Source: Cryobacterium sp. BB307 (GTDB lineage Bacteria; Actinomycetota; Actinomycetes; Actinomycetales; Microbacteriaceae). Taken from it: 64,000 nt of DNA. Location of the stretch: the NCBI RefSeq assembly GCF_012274275.1, contig NZ_JAANZA010000001.1:744001-808000 (forward strand), in the 5' to 3' direction. Within the stretch, counting starts at the first letter, position 1. Every line of letters begins with the position of its first letter. Shown here piece by piece: positions 16,276 to 31,054 of the stretch. A program made the position numbers and the translations under genes. The notes under the pieces were generated by a model. That model was not told where the DNA came from and did no database searches. It saw only the letters and a program-made list of their open reading frames with translations.

Positions 16276-17124
16276 TCAGCGCTCGCGGAAGATGCTCGAG
16301 TTGGGAGCGGGGGATGGCATCGCGGTGGCGTCGGTGATGATCGGCGCTCCGGCGATCCAGTCGACAAGCTCCTTGCCGGTGATGACCTTCGCCGGATGCG
16401 GCCCGCCGGCCAGCAGGCGCGGCATCCACTCCATCGGCAATTCGCGCGCCGAACCTGCCAGTACCACGTTGCCGAACCGCCGCCCCTTGAGGATGCTCGG
16501 CTCGGCGAGCGCTGCGACGTTGCCGACCACCTCGCGCAGCGTCGCGGTCTGACCTCGCGCGAAGGCGAGGCCGGGGCCATCCGCGACGTTCACCAGGATC
16601 ACGCCGGCGGGGGCCAGCAGTGCCGCGGCGCTCCGATAGAACTCGACACTCGTCACGTGCGCGGGCGTGCGCGAACCGCTGAAGACATCGACGATCAGCA
16701 GGTCGACGGCCCCGGTCAGCCCGGGCGGCAGTCGCTCCAGCACGTCGCGCGCGTCACCGTAACGCACCCGGATCGACGCCTGACGCGACCACGGCAGGTG
16801 CTCGCGCACCAGGTCCACTAGGTCACTCTCCAGCTCGATCACCTGCTGCCGCGACCCGGGCCGGGTGGCCTCGATGTACCGCGGCAGGGTGAGAGCGCCC
16901 GCGCCGAGGTGCACCGCAGTGATCGGGCCATCCGGCAACTGGTCGATCACGTGTCCCATCCGCTGGACATACTCGAAGAACAGCTGCGACGGGTCGTCGA
17001 GGTTGACGTGCGACTGCGGCGTCCCGTCGACGACGAGAGTGAAGGATCCGGGCACCCACCGGTCCGGTTCGATGACCGCGCGGTGGCCGCTGAGCTTCAA
17101 CACTCGGGAGGGGAACTGCTGCAT
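16276..17124 (-). CDS. Spermidine synthase-like methyltransferase-fold protein
   Basis: A 282-residue Rossmann-fold protein from the ATG at 17124 (MQQFPS); two upstream in-frame ATGs are less likely. Family features are the AVHLGAGALTLPRY glycine loop, QQVIELESDLVDLVREH with the ribose-binding acidic residue, RYGDARD, and LIVDVFSGSRTPAHVTSVEFY. The last matches the aminopropyltransferase active-site strand except that the usual DxxxG spacing is altered. Such stand-alone proteins are common in Actinobacteria and may not make spermidine. It follows the CDGSH gene by 65 bp on the same strand and could belong to that operon. Confidence 0.75.
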   Translation of the reverse strand: MQQFPSRVLKLSGHRAVIEPDRWVPGSFTLVVDGTPQSHVNLDDPSQLFFEYVQRMGHVIDQLPDGPITAVHLGAGALTLPRYIEATRPGSRQQVIELESDLVDLVREHLPWSRQASIRVRYGDARDVLERLPPGLTGAVDLLIVDVFSGSRTPAHVTSVEFYRSAAALLAPAGVILVNVADGPGLAFARGQTATLREVVGNVAALAEPSILKGRRFGNVVLAGSARELPMEWMPRLLAGGPHPAKVITGKELVDWIAGAPIITDATAMPSPAPNSSIFRER

Positions 17125-17189
17125 CCTTAAGATCATTCCGCACCCGGCTGGGTTCACCGCTCACTCGGATGGTCCCGGATGCTGCAGCG

Positions 17190-17390
17190 TCACTCCTCGG
17201 TGCGGAATCCGGATGCCTTGTGCGTACCGTCGCAGAACGGCTTGATCGAGGAGAGTCCGCACCGGCACAGCGCGACAGTCTTCCGGTGCGCGTCGATGGG
17301 CTCGCCGTCCGCGCCCAGAATTTCGAAGTCACCGCGCAACAGGAGTGGCCCATCCGGGCACAGTTCGATCGATCCCTGTCGCTCAAGCAC
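17190..17390 (-). CDS. CDGSH-type iron-sulfur protein
   Basis: A 66-residue protein containing one complete CDGSH [2Fe-2S] motif: CRCGLSSIKPFCDGTH, giving the three Cys plus one His ligand pattern C-x-C-x2-S-x3-P-x-C-D-G-T-x-H. MitoNEET-like clusters can transfer electrons or clusters. The start is inferred as the GTG at 17390, which overlaps the glycosyltransferase stop by 8 bases; the longer open frame upstream is just the glycosyltransferase read in another frame. This short gene is easily missed. It is the third gene of an overlapping operon with the diiron protein and the glycosyltransferase. Confidence 0.85.
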   Translation of the reverse strand: MLERQGSIELCPDGPLLLRGDFEILGADGEPIDAHRKTVALCRCGLSSIKPFCDGTHKASGFRTEE

Positions 17391-18348
17391 GGCTTCGCAC
17401 CCTCGGTCGTCCTGCAAAGCCGCGCGCGCTGGCGGCGCGTTTGATCCTGGTGCCCGAATAGCGCACGCCGCCCGTGGCGCGTTGCGCCAGCGCGACCCAT
17501 GACGTGACAGCTCGTTCGGCAACCCAGAGCGGCGCCCACAATGCCGAGGTCGCCGGGAATACGGTTCTCCCCGCGCGGCGGCGCCGGCCGACCTCGGCGA
17601 CCGCCACCGCGGTGAGCGCGCCGACCAGCAATGGCAGTGGCCTGCCCCTGGTGGCGATGGCTGCGGGCAGCAGCGCCAACTCGACGGCGAGGCGAGCGGG
17701 CTGCGCGAGCGAGTCATAGGCCTGCCGCACGCGTTGATCAGCGAACTGTTCGGGCGTCGGCGGCAGCCGGCGCACATAGAGGTCGAGCGCGTTGGTCTCC
17801 CGCCCGCCGGCCGAGGTGATGGTGCGGATGAGCTCGAGGTTCTCGAACAGCACATCCCCGTCGTAGCCGCCCGTGTTCATCAGGGCGCTGCGTCGGAAGC
17901 CGAGGGTGCCCGGGTAGTCGGCGCCGAAGGCGCGATTGATCAGCATCCGGGCGGTGTCCCAGCGGGCCTGCCAGGGAAGCGGATCGTAGTAGTTCTGCGG
18001 CCGCACCAGGTCGGCGCGCTCGAGCTGCTCGACAAGGGCGCGGAACGTCACCGGCCCATACCGCACGTCGTCGTCCGCGACCACGACGAGTTCGTGCCGC
18101 GCGTGCCGCACACCGGTCATGACGCCCGCGACCTTCCCGTTGCCGCCTGGCCAGAACTCCGGCCGCATGTGTCGAACGTCGCTGGGCAGCACCTGCGCGT
18201 GCTCCTCGAACAACTCGGCCGGCGAGCCGTCGACGACGGTCACGTCCGCGCCGTTCTTCAGGTGGTGGAGGTAGCGCACCAGCTCGGGCAGCCTCGAGTC
18301 GTCCTGCCATTTGAGCGGAAGCACGTACTCGACCGGGAATCTCGGCAT
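17383..18348 (-). CDS. Family 2 glycosyltransferase, membrane-associated
   Basis: A 321-residue GT2-type glycosyltransferase. The nucleotide-sugar region includes VVDGSP, then VVVADDDVRYG with the metal-binding acidic cluster, and the acceptor side FRRSALMNTGGYDGDVLFENLEL. Two hydrophobic stretches near residues 215-260 suggest membrane attachment; the tail is very basic. The start is the ATG at 18348, which shares one base with the upstream stop (TGATG), indicating translational coupling. Donor and acceptor are unknown. It lies between a diiron-oxygenase-like gene and a CDGSH gene, an unusual setting for a GT2. Confidence 0.85.
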   Translation of the reverse strand: MPRFPVEYVLPLKWQDDSRLPELVRYLHHLKNGADVTVVDGSPAELFEEHAQVLPSDVRHMRPEFWPGGNGKVAGVMTGVRHARHELVVVADDDVRYGPVTFRALVEQLERADLVRPQNYYDPLPWQARWDTARMLINRAFGADYPGTLGFRRSALMNTGGYDGDVLFENLELIRTITSAGGRETNALDLYVRRLPPTPEQFADQRVRQAYDSLAQPARLAVELALLPAAIATRGRPLPLLVGALTAVAVAEVGRRRRAGRTVFPATSALWAPLWVAERAVTSWVALAQRATGGVRYSGTRIKRAASARGFAGRPRVRSRA

Positions 18349-19364
18349 CAGGCGGTCACCTGCTGGCGAAGCGACGATTGGCCGGTTGTCCACGCGGCGA
18401 GGATGCGCTCGCCGACGATGCCGTCGATGGTCAGGCAAGCGGATGCGCCAAACAGCACGTCATCGAGCAGTTCCGGTTCCGCCTCGATCAGGCCGCCGGC
18501 GAGGTGGCGCGCCGCGATCTGCTCGTGGACGGCATCCGCTTCGACGTGTTCGTCGAAGTACCAGGTGACGTCCTCGCCGAACCCGTTGCGTCGGAAGCCG
18601 TTGCCGTAGAGCTTGTTCGGGATCGACGAGGTCATCTCGAATGCGGCGAGATGACCGACGATGGCGCCGCGCAGGCGCCGGTGCAGCCCGAACAGCGACA
18701 TCATGTTGGCGGATGCGAGGGTGATTGCCGGTACCTGATCGACGTAGGCGCCGTAGCTGTCGTCGAGTCCGAGACCGCGCATGGTCTGCGCGAAGATGGC
18801 CGCGTGCATCCGTGCCGGGTCGCCGCCGCCGTACTCGTCGGCTTCGATCTCGACCAGGGCGGCCTTGGCCACGCCCTCGAGCCGCGGGATGGCCCACGCG
18901 TGCGGGTCGGCTTCCTTCAGTTGGTAGATCGAGCGTTGGATGAGGAATTCGCGCAGCTGCGACTCGTCGGCCTGGCGGGCGACGAAGCGGGAGAGGCTCG
19001 GACCGCCGGTGTCCGCGGTCAGCTCGAACAGCGCGTCGGCCACCGCCCGTCTGGTTGGCTCCGGTCGAGGTGGGCGCGGTACGACCTCCCGCAGCCTGGC
19101 CTCGAAGGCGGCCTCGATGAGCGCGCGGATAGCAAGGAGCTCCGGATGCCACTCCCACGCGTCCTCGACTCCGTCGATGCCCCGGTAGTGGAGCTCGTAC
19201 AGCACGAACAGCGCCACCTGCAGGTCGTCGTCGGTGAGCACGTCCTCCGCGCCTGCCACCGCCTCGGCGATCGCACCGCCCGAACCTCGTGCGTGCCGCT
19301 CCGACCGCGACAGGAGTGTGAACAGTGCATCGCTTGCATTGCCTCGCGCCTCGGGTAACCGCAT
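18348..19364 (-). CDS. Heme-oxygenase-like diiron (iron-containing redox enzyme) family protein
   Basis: A 338-residue helical protein of the iron-containing redox enzyme group, within the heme-oxygenase-like diiron oxidase superfamily. Candidate metal ligands sit in KEADPHAWAIPRLEG, LVEIEADEYGGGDPARMHAA and YFDEHVEADAVHEQIA, which match the Glu/His-rich helices of this fold. Relatives oxidise or cleave amino acids, fatty acids and N-hydroxylated substrates. The start is the ATG at 19364, preceded by a strong GGGAGGA site 6 bases away; an upstream in-frame ATG at 19403 lacks one. It is the first gene of the operon with the glycosyltransferase and CDGSH genes. Confidence 0.8.
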   Translation of the reverse strand: MRLPEARGNASDALFTLLSRSERHARGSGGAIAEAVAGAEDVLTDDDLQVALFVLYELHYRGIDGVEDAWEWHPELLAIRALIEAAFEARLREVVPRPPRPEPTRRAVADALFELTADTGGPSLSRFVARQADESQLREFLIQRSIYQLKEADPHAWAIPRLEGVAKAALVEIEADEYGGGDPARMHAAIFAQTMRGLGLDDSYGAYVDQVPAITLASANMMSLFGLHRRLRGAIVGHLAAFEMTSSIPNKLYGNGFRRNGFGEDVTWYFDEHVEADAVHEQIAARHLAGGLIEAEPELLDDVLFGASACLTIDGIVGERILAAWTTGQSSLRQQVTA

Positions 19365-19543
19365 CGTTCCTCCCGCCTCGGGACTGCGAGCGTAGCCACT
19401 CAATGGCGGCGATCACTGGGCGTGTTCTGGATGGTTGCTGGACAGCGCCCGTAAGCCGTGGTTGCGCGGCAGCATGGATCGCCGGAGTCCAAGCAGGTGG
19501 GCGAGGCACACGAGGCCACCGGCGTCACCGGCTGACGGCTACC

Positions 19544-19645
19544 CCTGTTATGCAGGACATTCGGTCTCGTTCGGGCCCGGATCCCAATAAAGCCGCCCCA
19601 GAAGGCACTATCTCCTGCACAACAAGGGATGTCCTGCACAACAGG
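19544..19645. repeat. 102-bp palindromic element, TGCAGGA-type, copy 2
   Basis: Arms CCTGTTATGCAGGACAT (19544-19560) and ATGTCCTGCACAACAGG (19629-19645) pair at 16 of 17 positions. The right arm is partly duplicated: TCCTGCACAACA occurs at 19613-19624 and again at 19632-19643. The arm core ATGCAGGA is shared with the element at 16188-16267. It lies upstream of the rpoB promoter and could also shield rpoB from other transcription. Confidence 0.6.
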
Positions 19646-19709
19646 ACGGGGGTGGACGGTCGGCCGGGTTACGTATACCTGAAAACGCGATCTCGGTCAA
19701 GAATTCGGC

Positions 19710-19738
19710 TGGACACGGCGTGCCGCCTCGCCTATGAT
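19710..19738 (+). promoter_or_regulatory. Probable rpoBC promoter
   Basis: The -35 box TGGACA (19710-19715) and -10 box TATGAT (19733-19738) are separated by exactly 17 bases. Five of six positions match the housekeeping sigma consensus in each box. The predicted start near 19745 leaves a leader of about 160 bases before rpoB. Confidence 0.7.
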
Positions 19739-19906
19739 GGTTCTTTGCGCTCCCAGATAATCTGTGCCTTCATATTGCGGTCGGCTGCGCGTGCCCGGAT
19801 GACTCATCCATCGGCATAACCCTATGAGGTTCTGGCGAGCGATCACCCCACACAACACCACCTACAGTAAAGGGCCTTTAGAGCTGGCCCACCGGAGGTT
19901 ATTTCC

Positions 19907-23401
<3,495 letters not shown>

Positions 23402-23448
23402 CCTGCAGCCAACGACGAATTTCCAAGATTTCTACAACAGGAGACAAA

Positions 23449-27333
<3,885 letters not shown>

Positions 27334-27353
27334 TCCCGGCGTTCAATCACGCG

Positions 27354-27387
27354 AAAGGGCCCGTCACTGCAGGTGGCGGGCCTTTTT
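27354..27387 (+). terminator. Rho-independent terminator of rpoBC
   Basis: Stem AAGGGCCCG pairing with CGGGCCTTT around a loop containing a second small CTGCAG palindrome, followed directly by a TTTTT run at 27383-27387. It is the best canonical terminator in the window. Confidence 0.85.
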
Positions 27388-27554
27388 GTGCGCTAGTTTC
27401 GTCACATCCGTCACTCCTGCCACACGCCCCCCATCTGCGGGTATAGCGAAACGCCCTCGATTGCCGGTAGTTTTGGCATTCGACGTAGTATCGCCGTCGG
27501 TCATACCCGACTGGTCAATGGCGGATAGTACGCAGGGGGCTTGGGGGAGTACCA

Positions 27555-29231
27555 GTGGCATCTCTAACGGAGATTCTCATTTTGCGTGGCGTCATGCCCA
27601 TCGAGAGCCTCGACTCGGTTCCGAATGGCTGGGGCGAGGAGGAGCAGTCCGTCCGGATGCTCGTCGAGAAGGGTGTGCTCACCGAGGCGCAGGTCGCGTC
27701 GGCGCGTGCCGCCCAGGCCGGCCTTCCGTTCGTCGAGCTCATCGAATACCCCGTTGACCGCACCGCGGTTTCGATGGTCCCCGCGGCGCTGTGCCGCAGG
27801 CACGAGGTCATCCCGATCGCGCTGGCCGAGGACATCCTGACGCTCGCCATGGTCGACCCGGGCAACGTCTTCGCGGTCGACGATGTGCGCACGGCAACCC
27901 GGATGCGCGTGAGCGTGGTGGTCGCCGAGAAGAGCGACCTGCTCGCGGCGATCGACCGCTACCACCGCGCCGATGGGGAACTCGACGAACTCCGCTCCGC
28001 TCTGGAGGAGGAGAACGAGACCGCAGGGACGGACGTCGCACTCGCGGGCCCGCAGGAGCCGTCGCAGGATGACGCGCCGATCGTGCGCTTCGTCAACCTG
28101 CTGATCAGCCAGGCCATCCAGGACCGCGCATCCGACATCCACATCGAGCCCGCCGAGCGCGAGCTGATCGTGCGCTACCGCATCGACGGCGTTATGCACG
28201 AGATGCAGCGCGCACCGCGCACGATCACGAACGGCGTCATCTCCCGCCTGAAGATCATGAGCGATATCGACATCGCCGAGCGTCGCAAGCCGCAGGACGG
28301 CCGCATGTCGGTCAGCCACGGCGGCCGCAAGATCGACCTTCGTGTCGCGACCCTGCCCACGGTGTGGGGCGAGAAGGTCGTCATGCGTATCCTCGACACC
28401 TCCGGTGCGCAGCGTTCGCTCAGCGACCTGACGATGCTCGATCGCAACATGGCTGCCTACCAGTCATCCTTCACCAAGCCGTACGGCATGATCCTGGTCA
28501 CCGGTCCGACGGGCTCCGGTAAGTCGACGACGCTGTACACCACGCTGCACGCGGTCGCGAAGCCGGAGATCAACGTCATCACGGTTGAGGACCCGGTCGA
28601 GTACCGGATGCCCGGCATCAACCAGGTGCAGGTGAACGTGAAGGCGGGCCTCACGTTCGCGAGTGCACTGCGGTCGATTCTGCGTTCTGACCCGGATGTC
28701 GTGCTCATAGGTGAGATCCGTGACCAGGAGACCGCTCAGATCGCGATCGAGGCCGCGCTCACCGGTCACCTCGTGCTGTCGACGCTGCACACCAACGACG
28801 CTCCGAGCGCCGTGACGCGTCTGACCGAGATGGACATCGAGCCGTTCCTCGTCGGTTCCGCGCTGGATGCTGTCGTCGCGCAACGTCTGGCTCGTCGCCT
28901 GTGCGACCGCTGCCGTGTGCCGTACCAGCCGGACCCGGTCGAGCTGTCGGCCATGCGCTTCGTGATGGACCCGACCCAGCAGATCCCGACGCTGTTCCAC
29001 CCGGGCGGATGCCAGTACTGCTCCGGCACCGGCTACCGCGGCCGTGTTGCGATTCACGAGGTCATGCTCGTCACCGAGGAGATCGAACGGCACGCGGTCG
29101 ACCGGTCGTCCGCTGCCGAGATCGCCCGCACCGCACGTGAGCAGGGGATGCTGACGCTGCGGGAGGACGGTTGGGAGAAGGCCAAGATGGGCCTGACGTC
29201 CGTCGAAGAAATCTTGAGGGTGGTCGCCTGA
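27555..29231 (+). CDS. pilB: Type IV pilus extension ATPase PilB (GspE family)
   Basis: Hexameric ATPase that powers pilus assembly, 558 residues. The N-terminal MshEN-like domain spans about residues 1-140. The ATPase core has Walker A GPTGSGKST near 317-325, the Asp box DPVEYR, Walker B VLIGEIRDQETA and the His box STLHTND. A zinc-binding tetracysteine is present (CDRC and CQYC). The start is a GTG at 27555 after GGGGGAG. A weak promoter candidate lies at 27461-27491 (TTGCCG, 19-base gap, TAGTAT). It is the first gene of the pilus locus, transcribed independently of rpoC. Confidence 0.95.
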   Translation: MASLTEILILRGVMPIESLDSVPNGWGEEEQSVRMLVEKGVLTEAQVASARAAQAGLPFVELIEYPVDRTAVSMVPAALCRRHEVIPIALAEDILTLAMVDPGNVFAVDDVRTATRMRVSVVVAEKSDLLAAIDRYHRADGELDELRSALEEENETAGTDVALAGPQEPSQDDAPIVRFVNLLISQAIQDRASDIHIEPAERELIVRYRIDGVMHEMQRAPRTITNGVISRLKIMSDIDIAERRKPQDGRMSVSHGGRKIDLRVATLPTVWGEKVVMRILDTSGAQRSLSDLTMLDRNMAAYQSSFTKPYGMILVTGPTGSGKSTTLYTTLHAVAKPEINVITVEDPVEYRMPGINQVQVNVKAGLTFASALRSILRSDPDVVLIGEIRDQETAQIAIEAALTGHLVLSTLHTNDAPSAVTRLTEMDIEPFLVGSALDAVVAQRLARRLCDRCRVPYQPDPVELSAMRFVMDPTQQIPTLFHPGGCQYCSGTGYRGRVAIHEVMLVTEEIERHAVDRSSAAEIARTAREQGMLTLREDGWEKAKMGLTSVEEILRVVA

Positions 29232-29269
29232 TCGGGCGAACACACACGTAGTAAACAGGGGGAACCACC

Positions 29270-31054
29270 ATGGACAAGCCGGTACACGAGATTCCGATCG
29301 TGGACGAACCGAGCGACTTGCGTCGCCGCGGGAACGCCATGGGTGGTGGAATCGCGTCGCCCTACGAGACAGCCCCTCCGCCCATGCTGGGGCCGGATGG
29401 CAAGCCCGTTCCGCCTGCGCCGCCTGCTGGCGCGATGCCGCCTCCGCCGTCGGCTGCCGCTCCATTGCCGCCGATGGCGCCGCCGGTGATCCCGCCGGGC
29501 AGCACCCCTGCGGTCGGGTACATGCCGCCGCCTCCACCGCCGATCTCCACCTCGCCGCTCGCGGCCCCGACCTTCTCGACGACAGCTCCTCCGCAGCCGG
29601 CCGCTTCCTACACTCCGCCGGCCTTCCCGCCGCCCGCACCGGCCACGCCCACGCAACCCGCACCTGCGTACAGCGCGCCATCCGTGCCCGTGCCCGTTGC
29701 CGAGCCATCAGCCGCCCCGGCGAGCCCGAGCCCGGTGTACGACCTTCCTGACTATGGTTCGGGAATGGGGGAACCGAGCATGGCCGATACGAAGGTCCAT
29801 GACCTCGCGGCCAACACCGCTGACACGAGGGTCCATGACCTCGCGGCCGACGCCGCTGACTCGACCGACGACTTTCTCCAGAAGGAAGCCGACTTTACGC
29901 CGCTGGACCCGTCGATCCCGTCGCCCGACCAGGCCGACCCGGACCTGATCGCAGCGCTTCGGCTGGTGCTCTCGAGCGGTGCATCCGACCTCCACGTGAG
30001 CTCCAATGCGCCGCCGATGATCCGCATCGATGGTGCGCTGCGTCCGGTCGAAGGTGCGGAGGTGTGGAGTGCCGAGCGTGTCTCGCGCGCCCTGCGCAGC
30101 ATCGTCTCGCCACACCAGAGCAAGGCGTTCGACGAGAACCTCGAACTCGACTTCGCGTACACGGTGTCGGAGCAGGCTCGTTTCCGTGTGAACTTCTATC
30201 AGCAGCGCGCCGCGATCGGCGGGGCGTTCCGTATCATCCCGACCGAGATCAAGCGTCTCGAGCAGCTGGGCGTTCCGGACACCGTCGCGCGTTTCGCCGA
30301 GCTGCCGCGTGGCCTGGTGCTTGTCACCGGACCGACCGGTTCCGGCAAGTCGACGACGCTCGCCGCGCTCATCGACTTGGTGAACCGCACGCGCACCGAC
30401 CACATCGTGACGGTCGAGGACCCGATCGAGTTCATGCACCAGAACAAGAAGGCGCTGGTCAACCAGCGTGAGGTCGGCAGCGACACGCACAGCTTCGCCA
30501 ACGCGCTGAAGCACGTGCTGCGTCAGGACCCGGATGTGATCCTGATCGGTGAGCTCCGTGACCTGGAGACCATCTCGGTCGCCCTCACGGCGGCGGAAAC
30601 CGGTCACCTGGTCTTCGCGACGCTGCACACGCAGGATGCGCCGCAGACCATCGACCGTGTCATCGACGTCTTCCCGCCGCACCAGCAGGGGCAGGTGCGC
30701 GCCCAGCTGGCCGCAACCATTCAGGGTGTGGTCTGTCAGACCCTCGTGAAGTCGGCCAACGGCAAGGGTCGTGTTGTCGCAACCGAGGTCATGGTCGCGA
30801 CGCCTGCCGTCGCCAACCTCATCCGCGAGGGCAAGACCTACCAGATCCACTCGACTATGCAGGCCGGCCGCGAACTCGGCATGTTTACCATGGACCAGCA
30901 CTTGGCCGACCTCGCGAACGAGGGCAAGATCACCATCAAGGCCGCCTACGACAAGTGCCACGATCCTGAGACGCTCAAGCGGCTCATCCGTCGCGATGAC
31001 GCAGCTCCCGGCCAGTTCGGGTTCGGCGACAGCTTCAAGGGCGGTGGAATTTAG
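29270..31054 (+). CDS. pilT: Type IV pilus retraction ATPase PilT with long Pro-rich N-terminus
   Basis: A 594-residue protein, about 220 residues longer than ordinary PilT. Residues ~225-594 are the PilT core: SSGASDLHVS, Walker A GPTGSGKST near 354, VEDPIEFMH, Walker B ILIGELRDLET and ATLHTQDA. Residues ~30-165 are Pro/Ala-rich, with runs of up to five prolines, likely disordered. A short tandem repeat follows, with VHDLAA(N/D) occurring twice, encoded by near-identical DNA at 29794-29863. The start is the ATG at 29270 after GGGGGAA. The presence of PilT implies retractable pili. Confidence 0.93.
   Translation: MDKPVHEIPIVDEPSDLRRRGNAMGGGIASPYETAPPPMLGPDGKPVPPAPPAGAMPPPPSAAAPLPPMAPPVIPPGSTPAVGYMPPPPPPISTSPLAAPTFSTTAPPQPAASYTPPAFPPPAPATPTQPAPAYSAPSVPVPVAEPSAAPASPSPVYDLPDYGSGMGEPSMADTKVHDLAANTADTRVHDLAADAADSTDDFLQKEADFTPLDPSIPSPDQADPDLIAALRLVLSSGASDLHVSSNAPPMIRIDGALRPVEGAEVWSAERVSRALRSIVSPHQSKAFDENLELDFAYTVSEQARFRVNFYQQRAAIGGAFRIIPTEIKRLEQLGVPDTVARFAELPRGLVLVTGPTGSGKSTTLAALIDLVNRTRTDHIVTVEDPIEFMHQNKKALVNQREVGSDTHSFANALKHVLRQDPDVILIGELRDLETISVALTAAETGHLVFATLHTQDAPQTIDRVIDVFPPHQQGQVRAQLAATIQGVVCQTLVKSANGKGRVVATEVMVATPAVANLIREGKTYQIHSTMQAGRELGMFTMDQHLADLANEGKITIKAAYDKCHDPETLKRLIRRDDAAPGQFGFGDSFKGGGI

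Larger units (their letters stand above)
19365..19906. other. 542-bp intergenic region upstream of rpoB
   Basis: This gap separates the divergent diiron-protein operon and rpoB. Its first ~180 bp hold no element I recognise beyond the start of the minus-strand operon. A palindromic element occupies 19544-19645, a consensus-like promoter 19710-19738, and the remaining ~165 bases would be the rpoB leader. The leader ends with a small GGGCC/GGCCC hairpin (about 19873-19891) just before the rpoB Shine-Dalgarno GGAGG. No open frame in the gap looks like a gene. Confidence 0.7.

Noticed and set aside
19404-19819. A 164-residue plus-strand frame upstream of rpoB
   Set aside because: It runs through the palindromic element and the rpoB promoter and has no ribosome site or family-like sequence.
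27388-27554. A riboswitch before pilB
   Set aside because: The gap is only 167 bp and I see no conserved riboswitch core; pilus genes can be cyclic-di-GMP controlled, but no such motif is recognisable.
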